Shown: one piece after another, positions 1-8,799 of the stretch
Layout of the letters: each line of letters begins with the position of its first letter
How positions within the stretch are numbered: position 1 is the first letter of the stretch
Source of the DNA: JAFDVL01 sp963794955
GTDB taxonomy: Bacteria; Acidobacteriota; Blastocatellia; RBC074
NCBI GenBank assembly: GCA_963794955.1
Contig: CAWCGF010000038.1
Coordinates: 1-64,000, forward strand
DNA: 64,000 nucleotides
Reading direction: 5' to 3'
The notes under the pieces: generated by a model
What the model saw: only the letters and a program-made list of their open reading frames with translations
Databases searched by the model: none
Told to the model about the DNA's origin: nothing
Translations under genes and position numbers: made by a program

Positions 1-282
1 CTCGAGGGCGACATCTACGCCGTGCAGGGCTATGACGCGGCGGCCCTGCTCGATCTCGGCCTGTCGGCGGTAGGCGGCGATTTCGCCGCGCGCGACAAGA
101 TGATTGCGGCGATGGCCGCGGCCAAGATCGACAGCCCGCGCGGGCCGCTGCACTTCAACAAGGCGCACAACCCGATCCAGAACATCTACTTGCGCGAGGT
201 GCGCAACGGCCGCAACGAGTATGTCTCGGTCGCGCAGGCGGACGTCGACGACCCCGCCCGCGGCTGCCGCATGCCGTCGTGA
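1..282 (+). CDS. ABC transporter substrate-binding protein, branched-chain amino-acid type (C-terminal part)
   Basis: The reading frame is already open at base 1, so only the last 93 residues are present. It ends with a stop just before the Liv permease genes. The text around residues 50-80 (NPIQNIYLREV, then an acidic tail ending CRMPS) resembles the C-terminus of periplasmic Leu/Ile/Val-binding proteins that deliver substrate to LivHMGF. The assignment rests mostly on position, because the substrate-binding gene normally comes first in such operons. The segment is GC-rich like the rest of the first 4.4 kb and unlike the acidobacterial part. The ligand cannot be told: amino acids, short amides and aromatic acids are all possible for this family. 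Confidence 0.7.
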   Translation, partial: LEGDIYAVQGYDAAALLDLGLSAVGGDFAARDKMIAAMAAAKIDSPRGPLHFNKAHNPIQNIYLREVRNGRNEYVSVAQADVDDPARGCRMPS

Positions 283-420
283 GATTCGATCCAGCCGGGG
301 GCGCGGGCCTCCTCGCCCGCCTGCGGCCGCCAGGCGGCGGCCTTCGGCAACGAGGAGTCGCGCAGCCCGCGGGGCGGACGGGACGCGCTGGTTCCAGCAC
401 GGCGCGAAACGCAAAGCTAG

Positions 421-1295
421 ATGGATCTGGTCACCCTCGGGGTGCAACTCCTCAACGGGGTTCAGTACGGGCTCGTGCTGTTCCTCGTCGCCAGCGGGCT
501 GACGCTGGTCTTCGGGATATTGGGTGTCATCAACCTCGCGCATGGCGCCTTCTACATGTTGGGCGCCTATCTCGCGTACTGGATCGCGGCTGCATCCGGT
601 AGCTTCTGGATCGCGCTCGTCGGCGCGGCCGCCCTCGCCTTCGTGCTCGGCCTAGCGCTGGAGAACGTCTTCGATCCGGCGTCTGTACGGCCGCGACCAC
701 CTCGCGCAGGTTCTGCTGAGCTTCGGCCTGATCCTCGTCCTCGACGAGGTGCGCAACCTGCTGTTCGGCAAGGATGTGCATTCGGTCGCCGCGCCGTCGC
801 TCCTGTCCGGGGTCGATCCAACTGACGGAGGTCCTCTCCTATCCGATCTACCGGATCGGCCTGTCGCTGTTCTGCCTCGCGGTCGCAGTGGCGATCTTCG
901 CGGTGATCCGGAGCACGCGGATCGGCATGATGGTGCGGGCCGGCGCGGAAAACCGCGAGATGGTGCCGGCACTCGAAATCCGCTTCGATATCGTGAACCG
1001 CTATGTCTTCGCCGCCGGCATCCTGCTTGCCGCGCTCGGTGGCATCGTCGTCGCGCCGCTCTCGACGGTCTATCCCGGGATGGGGGACCAGATGCTGATC
1101 CTATCCTTCGTCGTCGTGGTGCTGGGCGGTATCGGCTCGGTCGCCGGCGCGGCGATCGGCGCGTTGCTGATCGGCCTGACCGATACCTTCGGCAAGGTCT
1201 TCTTCCCCAGTGTCTCCGGAATACTGATCTACCTCGTAATGGCAATGGTTCTTGTCTGGCGGCCGAGCGGCATTCTCGGCCGGCGCGAGGCGTGA
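421..1295 (+). CDS. livH: LivH-type branched-chain amino-acid ABC permease (two frameshifts)
   Basis: Inner-membrane permease of a high-affinity branched-chain amino-acid transporter. The N-terminus has the family pattern NGVQYGLVLFLVASGLTLVF followed by GVINLAHGAFYMLGAY, typical of LivH. The protein is spread over three frames: frame of 421 to about 680, then a frame containing LLFGKDVHSVAAPSLLSG, then from about 815 a frame containing TRIGMMVRAGAENREM and ending WRPSGILGRREA. Joined, the product is close to the normal 290 residues with about eight membrane segments. The stop overlaps the GTG of the next gene. Two frameshifts in under 900 bp, with family residues kept on both sides, point to sequencing error or very recent decay. 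Confidence 0.8.
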
Positions 1296-2293
1296 GCTTG
1301 CAGAACCGGTTCACGCGCGCAGCCTTGCCGGCCGCCGCAATTCTGGCTGCGGCAGCGCTGCCGTTCCTGGTGCCCGGCTACTATGTCCAGTTCGCCAGCA
1401 AGGTGCTGATCCTCGGCATGCTCGCCATGGCGCTCAATCTGGTGGTTGGCTATGGCGGGCTGGTCAGCCTGTGTCACGCCGCCCTCTACGGCCTGGCCGG
1501 CTATGTGCTGGCCCTGGCGGCGCCGCAGTACGAGCCGGCATCGCTGTGGACAACGTTGCCGCTGGCCGTAGGCGCCTCCGCGCTCGCCGCCCTGGCGATC
1601 GGCGCGCTGTCGCTGCGCACCCGCGGAAATCTACTTCATCATGGTCACGCTCGCCTTTGGCGAGATGCTGTTCTTCCTGTTCCACGATACGCCAATCGGC
1701 GGCGGCTCCGACGGCGCCTACATCTACTTCAAGCCGGTGGCGGCGATCGGAGGCGCGCTTCTGCTCGACCTGGAGAACCCGCGGATCTTCTATTTCGCCG
1801 TGCTCGGCTGCGTCTTCGCCATGGTGGTCCTGCTGCGGGGCGTGACCGCCTCGGCCAGTACGGTCATGCCCTGGCGGCTGCCCGCGACAATGAGCGGCGT
1901 GCCCGGTCCCTCGGTTTTCCGGTCTACCGACTGCGCCTCATCGCCTTCGTCCTCTCCGGGGCGCTGGCAGGGCTGGCGGGCTATCTCGCGGCGGCGCAGT
2001 TCGGGTTCGTGGCGCCGCAGATGCTGGGCTGGCACCTGTCCGCGACGGTGCTGGTCATGGTGGTCCTGGGGGGCATGCGGACGGTGACGGGTCCGCTGGT
2101 CGAGCAGATAGCCCTGATGGGCCTCGAAGAAGTGTTGAAGGCGACGACGGTTCATTGGAAACTGATCGAGGGCCTGGTGATCATCGCGCTCGTGCTGGCG
2201 CTGCCTGGCGGCGTGCGGCAGCTTGGTGCCCTGCTCCTCGGCAGTTCGATGTCACGGGATAGGCTCGCCGCCCGCGAGAGCGGCCGTGTCTGA
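1292..2293 (+). CDS. livM: LivM-type branched-chain amino-acid ABC permease (two frameshifts)
   Basis: Second inner-membrane permease of the Liv system. The GTG start at 1292 overlaps the livH stop, a usual coupling. Hydrophobic segments include VLILGMLAMALNLVVGYGGL near residue 30, the standard LivM signature. The frame is lost near 1625, continues as MVTLAFGEMLFFLFHDTPIGG from 1641, and returns near 1845 to reach SLGFPVYRLRLIAFVLSGAL and the C-terminus. The combined length of about 330 residues is normal. The next gene overlaps its end by 8 bases. Family membership is clear; whether the gene is functional depends on whether the indels are real. Confidence 0.8.
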   Translation: MSLQNRFTRAALPAAAILAAAALPFLVPGYYVQFASKVLILGMLAMALNLVVGYGGLVSLCHAALYGLAGYVLALAAPQYEPASLWTTLPLAVGASALAALAIGALSLRTRGNLLHHGHARLWRDAVLPVPRYANRRRLRRRLHLLQAGGGDRRRASARPGEPADLLFRRARLRLRHGGPAAGRDRLGQYGHALAAARDNERRARSLGFPVYRLRLIAFVLSGALAGLAGYLAAAQFGFVAPQMLGWHLSATVLVMVVLGGMRTVTGPLVEQIALMGLEEVLKATTVHWKLIEGLVIIALVLALPGGVRQLGALLLGSSMSRDRLAARESGRV

Positions 2294-3036
2294 CGTGGCG
2301 CTGCGCGGGGAGGGCCTGCAGAGGCGGTTCGGCGGGCTGACCGCGGTCGCCGACGTCACACTGGAGGTGCGGGTCGGGGAGATACACGCCGTCATCGGGC
2401 CGAACGGCGCCGGCAAGACCACCTTCATCGCGCTGATTTCCGGCGACTTGCATGGGATCTCCGGCGCGATCCAGGTCGACGGTAAGGCGATGACGCATCG
2501 CGGCCCGCACCACCGCGCCGTCGCGGGTACGGCCGCTCTCGATCAGCGGCAACGCTGCTCGCCGGTTCCACCACGCTCGACGATGTCGGGCTCGCGGTTC
2601 AGGCGCGTCGCGCGCCGCTTCGGATCTTCGTCGCGGCTCGCCGCGCTCACGCGCTTCGCCGAGGGGCGAATGCGGCGTCTCGGACCGTCGGTCTTGGGGG
2701 TCGTGGGGATATAGCCGCGGTCTCGGCTCAGCCATGGCGAGCAGCGGCAGCTCGAGATCGCGATCGTGCTGGCGACCGAAGCCCGCATGCGTGCTGCTCG
2801 ACGAGCCGATGGCCGGCATGGGCACCGCCGAGACGCGCGCGCATGATCGAGCTGGTGCGAGGCTGCAAGACGGGTCACGCGATGCTCCTGGTCGAGCACG
2901 ACATGGACGCGGTGTTCGCGCTGGCGGATGTGCTCACCGTGATGGCCGACGGACGGGTGATCGCCCGCGGCGCGCCGGGGCGGTCCGGGCCGATCCCGCC
3001 GTGCGCGTCGCCTATCTCGGCGAGGGCGCGGGATGA
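2286..3036 (+). CDS. livG: LivG-type ABC transporter ATPase (frameshifted)
   Basis: Cytoplasmic ATPase that powers the Liv permeases. A GTG at 2286 gives VSDVALRGEGLQRRFGGLTAV, the usual LivG opening, and the Walker A is GPNGAGKT. The middle is scrambled by frameshifts between about 2490 and 2840. Fragments in other frames give the Walker B region LLDEPMAGM (about 2795) and the switch region LLVEHDMDAVFALADVLTVM (about 2885). The true C-terminus RVAYLGEGAG ends at 3036. The ABC signature itself is not readable. At least three indels lie in this one gene, the worst damage in the window. Confidence 0.75.
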
Positions 3037-3754
3037 CGTGGCCGCCCTCGCTCTCGAGGCGCGAGCGGCTGGAGACCTATCTACGGCTCGAGCCAGATCC
3101 TGCGCGGGATCGACTTCTGCGATTGCAGCCAGGCGAGCGGTCGCGCTGCTGGGCCGCAACGGCATGGGCAAGACGACGCTGCTGCGGTCGATGATCGGCC
3201 TCGTCGCCGACCGCGCGCGGCGAGTGCGTATCGACGGGCCGCGATATCGCGCGGGCGCGCACCCGAGCGCATCGCCCGGCGCGGGCGTCGCCCTGGTGCC
3301 CGAAGGCCGCGGCATCTTCGGCTACTCTCACGTTGTCGAGAACCTCGTGATGGCAGCGCGCGCCGGCACGGACGGCCCCCGACCTGGACATTGCCGCGCA
3401 TCTTCGACCTGTTCCCTCGTCTCGCGGATCGCCGCCACAAGGGCGGCACCAGCTCTCCGGTGGCGAGCAGCAGATGCTGACGATCGGGCGCGCCCTGATG
3501 ACCAACCCCGGCCTGCATCCTCATCGACGAGGCGACGGAGGGTCTGGCGCCGCTCGTCGCCGGGAGATCTGGCGAACGGCTGGGGTGATACGCGCGAGGG
3601 GATCGCCTCGATCCTCGTCGACAAGGACCTGCGCGCGCTGTCGCGCGTCGTCGACCGCGTGCTGCTGATGTCCAAGGGCAAGGTGGTCGTGCTCGCCGGG
3701 GGACCCGCGGCGCTGGCACAGCCGGCCCTGCTCGAGCGTTATCTCGGCGTATGA
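3033..3754 (+). CDS. livF: LivF-type ABC transporter ATPase (frameshifted)
   Basis: Second Liv ATPase. Its ATG at 3033 overlaps the livG stop. The Walker A appears as GRNGMGKTTLL, with the methionine typical of LivF, followed by VALVPEGRGIFGYSHVVENLVMAAR, the LivF Q-loop region. The signature and Walker B section (about 3400-3600) is broken into other frames: fragments matching EQQMLTIGRALMTNP and LIDEATEGLAPL can be pieced together. The C-terminus, with LLMSKGKVVVLAGGPAAL, is back in frame. The normal length is about 235-240 residues, matching the span. Confidence 0.75.
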
Positions 3755-3853
3755 AACGGGGCGCGGCACCCCGGCGGAGCGGCTCGCGGAAGCGCTGGCG
3801 CGCGTTTTGCTGTCGGATAAGATGCGGCGAGGGAATAAGGGGAGATGGCGCCG

Positions 3854-4367
3854 ATGATCTATGAATTGCGACCTACAGCTTCGCGCCCGGCAAGCTGCCG
3901 GAGTATCTTAAGCTGGCCGAGGAGGTCGGGACCCAGATCCGCGGCGACCGGTATGGCACGCGCGAGGGCTCATGGGTCGCCGGGGTCTGGCAGCAACCAG
4001 ATATGGCATCTCTGGCGGTACGAGAGCCTGGACGCACGCGCGAAGATGCGCGACGCCTTGAGCCAGAACAAGGCTTGGCGAGTTCGTGGCGCGCATCCAG
4101 CCGCTGCTGACCCGGCAGGAAATTCGGTTCCTCTCGCCCATTCGGGCACCGAAGGCACCGGCCGAGCGCGGCCATATCTATGAGCTGCGGATGTACCGCA
4201 CTCAGATCGGCAAGGTTCGCGCCTGGGCCGACCTGTTCATGGGCGTCATGCCGACCCGGGAGAAATATTCTCAGAATTGCGGGATCCTGATGGGCAAGTC
4301 GCCGGAGCCGCATTCGGTCGCGCATATCTGGGCGTACAAGGACCTCAACGATCGGATGCGAGCGCGC
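3854..4367 (+). CDS. NIPSNAP family protein (frameshifted, 3' end lost at the contig join)
   Basis: Small ferredoxin-like-fold protein of unknown enzymatic role. NIPSNAP proteins carry two related alpha/beta repeats and often sit beside Liv-type transporters in Alphaproteobacteria. The ATG at 3854 is preferred over 3845 because a GGGGAG lies at the right distance and MIYELR is the family start. The first repeat runs APGKLPEYLKLAEEVG and IWHLWRYESLDARAKMRDAL. The second begins HIYELRMYRTQIGKVRAWAD and reaches HIWAYKDLNDRMRAR, then stops matching at about 4367, where unrelated sequence takes over. At least two single-base indels lie between 3870 and 4090. Confidence 0.75.
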
Positions 4368-4372
4368 GGCCC
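4365..4372. other. Breakpoint between two unrelated sequence blocks
   Basis: The plus-strand NIPSNAP frame keeps its family pattern up to about 4367, ending NDRMRAR, then becomes meaningless. The minus-strand Ig-like secreted protein keeps its pattern down to about 4369, ending IQNNGSVG, then does the same. Both genes lose their ends at the same point, and G+C drops visibly to the right. The simplest reading is a chimeric join; an illegitimate recombination in the genome would look identical. Confidence 0.7.
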
Positions 4373-6296
4373 ACCGAGCCGTTGTTCTGAATCGTGAATT
4401 CGGTGCCATTAGGCGTGTTGGCGCTGATGGCGAGCGGTAGATCAGGTGACGGTCGTGTTGGCGGGCAGCAGGCCGTTCCAACTGAGCTGCCGCCATTGGC
4501 GGCGATGGTGCAAATGCCCGGGACATCGGCGGCGCAGGTGCCCGCGACGGCGGTAAGTTGGCAGGCAGCGTGGCTTCGTTGCCGACCAGCCGCCAGGATC
4601 CAGGCAGACCGCCGGATCGCCGACCTTGGCACCGAGCACGGGCATCTCGCCGACCGTGAGGGTAAAGGTCTGTTGCGTGCGCTCTTCGTAGTCGGCGACG
4701 GTCACAGTGACGGTGTAGGTGCCGAGCGGCCCGGCATTGTTGATGGTCACAGCCCCGGTCACCCTGTTGCCGAGGAAGGTGCCGGTGAAGGTATTGGGCG
4801 AGGCGGTGGCGGTGACGCTAACAATGGAGCCGTTATCCGCCAGTGCGGCATTCGGCGTGACGGTGGTGCTGCCGTTCGGAGTCAGCGTCGTATTGGCATA
4901 CGTGCCGACGGTCGGGGGGCTATTGGCCGTGACGTTGACGATGAAATTCGCCGTCGCCGTCGCGTTGTCGCCATCCGTCACTTTCAGCACCACGGTATTG
5001 TTGCCGAGGGCCGCCGTGCAATCCGCCGCGACTGTTGCCGTCACCTCGCCCGTGGTCGCATTCGGCGCGCTGATCCCCGTGAGATTGATCCCTGCGGGTG
5101 CGCTCATCACCGTCACCGTCAGGTTCTGTTTCGGCGTTTCGGCATCATTGACGGTGGCAATCGTCGTGGTCGTGCCTGCCGTGCCTCGCTGGCGTGTGGC
5201 AGTCGCTCCGGCAGTGATCGTCGGCGTAGCTTTACATTGAATCGTCGTAATCTCCAGTGACCAACTCGCCAGATTGCCGGAGTCGTCAAGCACATTGTCA
5301 CTGATCCTCAGGGTCCACGTGCCACTCGATCCTGGCCGTTGAAAGCGGCCAACGATTCTTCGGGCGCGAGCGGCGTGGCCGTCACGAGGTTCGTGTAGGC
5401 ATGGTCGGTCACCAGGCCGTTGTTGCTGGTGTAAGGCACCTGGCCGCCGGGGTTGGCTTTGTTGTCCCAGAGCGTACCGTTGAAGACATTGTTGTTGCCG
5501 ACGCCGTTACTGGTTGACAGTGTCACCAACGTGCCCGCCGGAGAGCGGATCGTGATCTGAAGATCCTCATTGAAAGTGTGCGTGATGAAGGTTCTCAACC
5601 GCACGCGCCCGATTTTGTTGCTCAAGCTCGCCGCGGTAATCGTCGAGTTGACGGTCGTTACGTCGGGAATCGCCACCGCCGTGCTGTTGCTAAACGTTGT
5701 CGTCGTCACATTGCAGCCGGGGGTAGCTGGCGCGACATTCTCGGCGTTCATTTTTTGCGTTCGACGCAACTGCGCGGCCTCGCCGCCCTGTACCGCCTCC
5801 CTGCTAAACATACCCTCACTGAACGTGGCTTCACTAACTGGCAGATCGCCGCCAAAGCTGCCCGAGATGGCTTGCAATTCATCCCGCGCCGCGTTGATTT
5901 GCGCCAGCAGATACACATTGTTCACGTCACTAGCCCTTTGCTGGCGCAGCGTTTCGATCAGGTTTTGCAACACGCGCATCCGTGCGTGTTTTCTGCTCTT
6001 TGGTCTGCTCATCGCCCTGCTGTTCTATCGTTTCGCTGAGACTGGCAGGGGCCGCCGCTGTTGCAAGCTGGTGCTGAACCAGTGGCGCGCGCCACTGGTT
6101 CAGCCGTTCGATCGATTTGCTGGCCGTTTCGGGTTGCGCCGACTTGCCAACCATTGAGGCTCAACAGCCCAACCAAACTCAGCACAAGGGCGAACAGCAG
6201 TGCCGCCCATGGTCGCCGCATGGCAGCGGGACTGCGCTGTGCATCGCGTCGCTTGCGCCGTGGCCCGAACAAGCGCACGAGCCGCGCCCGCTTCAT
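4368..6296 (-). CDS. Secreted surface protein with P-domain and Ig/cadherin-like repeats (frameshifted, C-terminus lost)
   Basis: The protein starts at 6296 (MKRARLVRLF), with a basic region and one strong hydrophobic segment near residues 30-45 acting as signal or anchor. A charged linker follows, then a proprotein-convertase P-domain with RVRLRTFITHTFNEDLQITI and, after a shift, SGTWTLRISDN. C-terminal to it are Ig/cadherin-like repeats (ADYEERTQQTFTLTV and similar). Frameshifts are visible near 6100, 5960, 5325, 4600 and 4480; restoring each rejoins recognisable domain sequence. P-domains of this kind cap secreted proteases and surface adhesins in Acidobacteria, but no protease domain remains. 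The 3' end is cut at about 4368 by the breakpoint. Function beyond secretion or adhesion is unknown. Confidence 0.65.
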
Positions 6297-6375
6297 TGCC
6301 GTTAAATGATGAGTAGCCAACGAACGTGCTGGCATGTGAGGGGGTGAGGTCGGGTGTTATAATAATCAGTTCCTG

Positions 6376-6389
6376 CAATACCTTCGCCA
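6376..6389 (+). repeat. IS left terminal inverted repeat
   Basis: CAATACCTTCGCCA, perfect 14-bp inverted match to 7859-7872. TTCCTG lies immediately outside it. Confidence 0.85.
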
Positions 6390-6489
6390 AAAAAAAGAAA
6401 TCTTTGAAAAAGTGAGTGAAATAGGAAAAGAGACGAGTTCTTAAGTAGAGTTAGGTTGACAAAAGAATTTTCACGAAAGAGGTCTCGTC

Positions 6490-7857
6490 TCCATGGAAGA
6501 TAGTAGCATTACTGACTTGTTGGAACCACTCTATAGCAGCCGTGACGCTGCGACATCTGGCCCAAATTATTCCCGCCCTGTTGACGATGACGGGACGGGT
6601 GACAATGCTGGGGCTGGCGCGCTGGACGGACAAGGGCGGCAGTTATCGCACGCTACAGCGTTTTTTTGCGACCGCGCTGCCGTGGATGGAGTTGCTCGTC
6701 GAGTTTTTTCTACGCATCTGTATCAGCGTGACCATGAGTTTCTCTTAGCGGGCGATGCCACGACCGTGACCAAAGCCGCGCACAGACGCACGGGGTCGGG
6801 CTTTTTTTTCGGGGGGATTGGTTGGTAGGTAGTGCGGGGGTTGGAGTTTTTCGTCCTGTCGGTAGTGGATGTGACGCAGCGCAAAGCGTATCCGTTGGCG
6901 GTGCAGCAAACGGTGCGCAGTGAGCTGAAAAAGCAGCGATCAAAGTACGGAAAAAGAAGCAGGCGAAGCGAGCGAAAAAGACGAAGGGGCAAACCGAAGG
7001 GACGCCCGAAGGGCAGTCGCAACAAGGACAAGAACGAAGTGAAGCTGTCGTGCGAATTATTGCGGATCAACGAGTTACTCGTCACCTTGCTAAAGTTGTT
7101 GCGCGTGTTTGTTGCGGGTGAAATACCTGGCGTTGGACGGTCATTTCGGACATCAACAAGCGGTTTTGATGGCGCAGCAAAACGAGTTGCAGTCGATTTC
7201 CAAGTTGCGCAAGGATGCGGCGCTGGACACCAGGCGCTATGCGGGGCCTATAGTGGACGCGGCCCGAAGTGGAAGTATGGTGCGCGGCTGCAGTATGAGC
7301 AGTTGCCGGCCAAATACTTACAAAAGAGTGAGACGCAAGGTGATCTCTCCACGCAATATTATCAGGGGTTGTTTTTTCGGCACCCGGAGTTCGGGCAGGC
7401 ACTCAATGCGGTGATCATCGTCAAGACTAATTTGAAGACGCAAAAGGTAGGACACGTCATTTTGTTTAGCAGTGACGCGGAACTGGGCTGGGAAAAGTTG
7501 GTGGACTATTACAGCTTGCGCTTTCAGATTGAATTCAACTTTCGCGACGCGAAACAACATTTCGGGTTGGAAGATTTTATGAACACGACGGCGACGGGCG
7601 TAGAAAATGCCGCGAATTTGTCGTTTCTGCTGGTCAATGTGAGTGCCAAATTGCTGACCGAGAGCGCGGCAAAAGAAGTGGGAGTGCTGGACTTGAAAAC
7701 ACGCTTTCGGGGCTGTAAATACGCACTGGAAGCCATAAAAATGCTCTTGGAAAAACCGGAAACAATATTAAGTCCAGCGGCGATTGAGGAAGTTAAAGCC
7801 AGAATCAGCCAGTTAGGCCGTATTCATCGCGCGAAAGCGGCGACTTCTTCGGCTTAA
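6490..7857 (+). CDS. IS4-family transposase (frameshifted)
   Basis: DDE transposase of the insertion sequence. The N-terminal part LRHLAQIIPALLTMTGRVTM begins near 6542, in a frame open from at least 6490; the exact start is not clear. The first catalytic aspartate lies in LLAGDATTVTKA (another frame, about 6745), the second in YLALDGHFGHQQ (about 7125, a third frame). The glutamate lies in YYSLRFQIEFNFRDAKQHFG (about 7510), which fits the IS4 signature Y(2)R(3)E(6)K. A lysine/arginine-rich stretch near 6930-7035 is typical of some IS4 groups. At least four frameshifts (near 6710, 6830, 7110 and 7250) separate the parts, so as written it would not make an active enzyme. Confidence 0.8.
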
Positions 7858-7858
7858 T

Positions 7859-7872
7859 TGGCGAAGGTATTG
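7859..7872 (-). repeat. IS right terminal inverted repeat
   Basis: TGGCGAAGGTATTG, reverse complement of the left end. The transposase stop codon ends at 7857, one base before it. The duplicated TTCCTG follows at 7873-7878. Confidence 0.85.
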
Positions 7873-7878
7873 TTCCTG

Positions 7879-8764
7879 AAAAGTAATTTTTAATTCTCGA
7901 CTCCTGGGGCGATGAGTGATTTCGCCCCAGCCATCGCAAAGCTCCCGTCGTCTTGCCGGTTGAAAGCTCAAGGCAAGCGACGCAGAACATCAGGGTGAAG
8001 AAGCGCCGTTGCACGACCAATGGCGTAGCCGTGCCTCAGGGTCAGTTTGACGAGGCGGACGGCTTGATTAAGTTGTAGGGTGCGCAGTGCCAACAGCGGG
8101 AAGACGCGCCGGGCTGGCTCGTTCCGCCGCAGGCAGTCACTGCAAGAGGATCGCCATCTGCCGGGGGCCGCCCGGCGGCTCTGTCTCCCAGCCGCCCTGG
8201 CAGGCAGCAAGAGAGAGGATTAGGGGAGATAAGAAACAAGCAAAAGCTCCGCCAACACGTTCGGACAACATATCGGGGGGACCTCCAATGTGTATGGGGC
8301 GCTATTTACAACTCGTGCACAGGGAATACGGACGACGCCTTGAACCTGCACAGTAGCAGGGAGACGTATCAGAGCTACGGCCTTGCCTGAGTGCTTCAAC
8401 TTTGATTTATTGCCGGTTAAATGGGGTGAATGGAACTCACTACGAACAGCAATATGCTCTAGCACTTAAACAAAGTAAACTCCTTTTATTACTCATCCCC
8501 GTAGCAACGGAACGTTGAGTTGCTCGCGCAATTATCCTTCCAACGAAACACCGTATTCAGAAAATCTCTGATACGCTCCTATGATTGTGCTTATTTGAGT
8601 CGCGATGCTAGAATGCGCCGGGCGTCAGCAACCTCACCTGGATGTTGGCGCGTCCACCGCGCCTGATCCAATCAAGCGGCACAAAAGCTACTTTCAACTT
8701 GCCAGTAAGATGGAGACGCAGCTTAGGCGAGAGGCCGCGAAAAAGTCCTAAATTGCGTAAATTC
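7879..8764. other. Intergenic region without a convincing gene; one hairpin
   Basis: A perfect 8-bp stem (TGGGGCGA at 7905-7912 with TCGCCCCA at 7922-7929) follows the IS. It lacks a T-run, so it is not a clear terminator. The short frames between 7968 and 8465 have no family features and overlap on opposite strands. G+C is high around 8080-8220 and falls afterwards. No RNA gene is recognised. Confidence 0.5.
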
Positions 8765-8791
8765 TTCCAAAGCTTTCCAAATTTTTCCAAA
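8765..8791 (+). promoter_or_regulatory. Three TTCCAAA repeats at 10-bp spacing before the winged-helix gene
   Basis: TTCCAAA occurs at 8765-8771, 8775-8781 and 8785-8791, exactly one helical turn apart, ending 8 bases before the ATG at 8800. A direct-repeat array on one DNA face is what an OmpR/CadC-type winged-helix protein binds, and the gene downstream encodes one, so autoregulation is a reasonable guess. Only the repeat is seen; binding is inferred. Confidence 0.5.
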
Positions 8792-8799
8792 GACGGGTT

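Larger units (their letters stand above)
6370..7878 (+). mobile_element. IS4-family insertion sequence with target-site duplication
   Basis: The element spans 6376-7872 (1,497 bp). The left end CAATACCTTCGCCA (6376-6389) is the exact reverse complement of the right end (7859-7872). TTCCTG flanks both sides (6370-6375 and 7873-7878) as a 6-bp direct repeat, the footprint of transposition. Inside is one DDE transposase gene. The matching flanks show the copy has not been rearranged since insertion. It landed about 75 bp upstream of the secreted P-domain gene. Confidence 0.85.

Noticed and set aside
652..1314. Minus-strand frame across livH
   Set aside because: Arg/Pro-rich shadow produced by GC-rich coding sequence on the other strand.
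4394..5260. Long plus-strand frames opposite the secreted P-domain gene
   Set aside because: They are complements of a domain-bearing minus-strand gene and have low-complexity, Arg-rich text with no family pattern.
7968..8465. Genes between the IS and the winged-helix regulator
   Set aside because: Short, mutually overlapping frames on both strands without recognisable domains.
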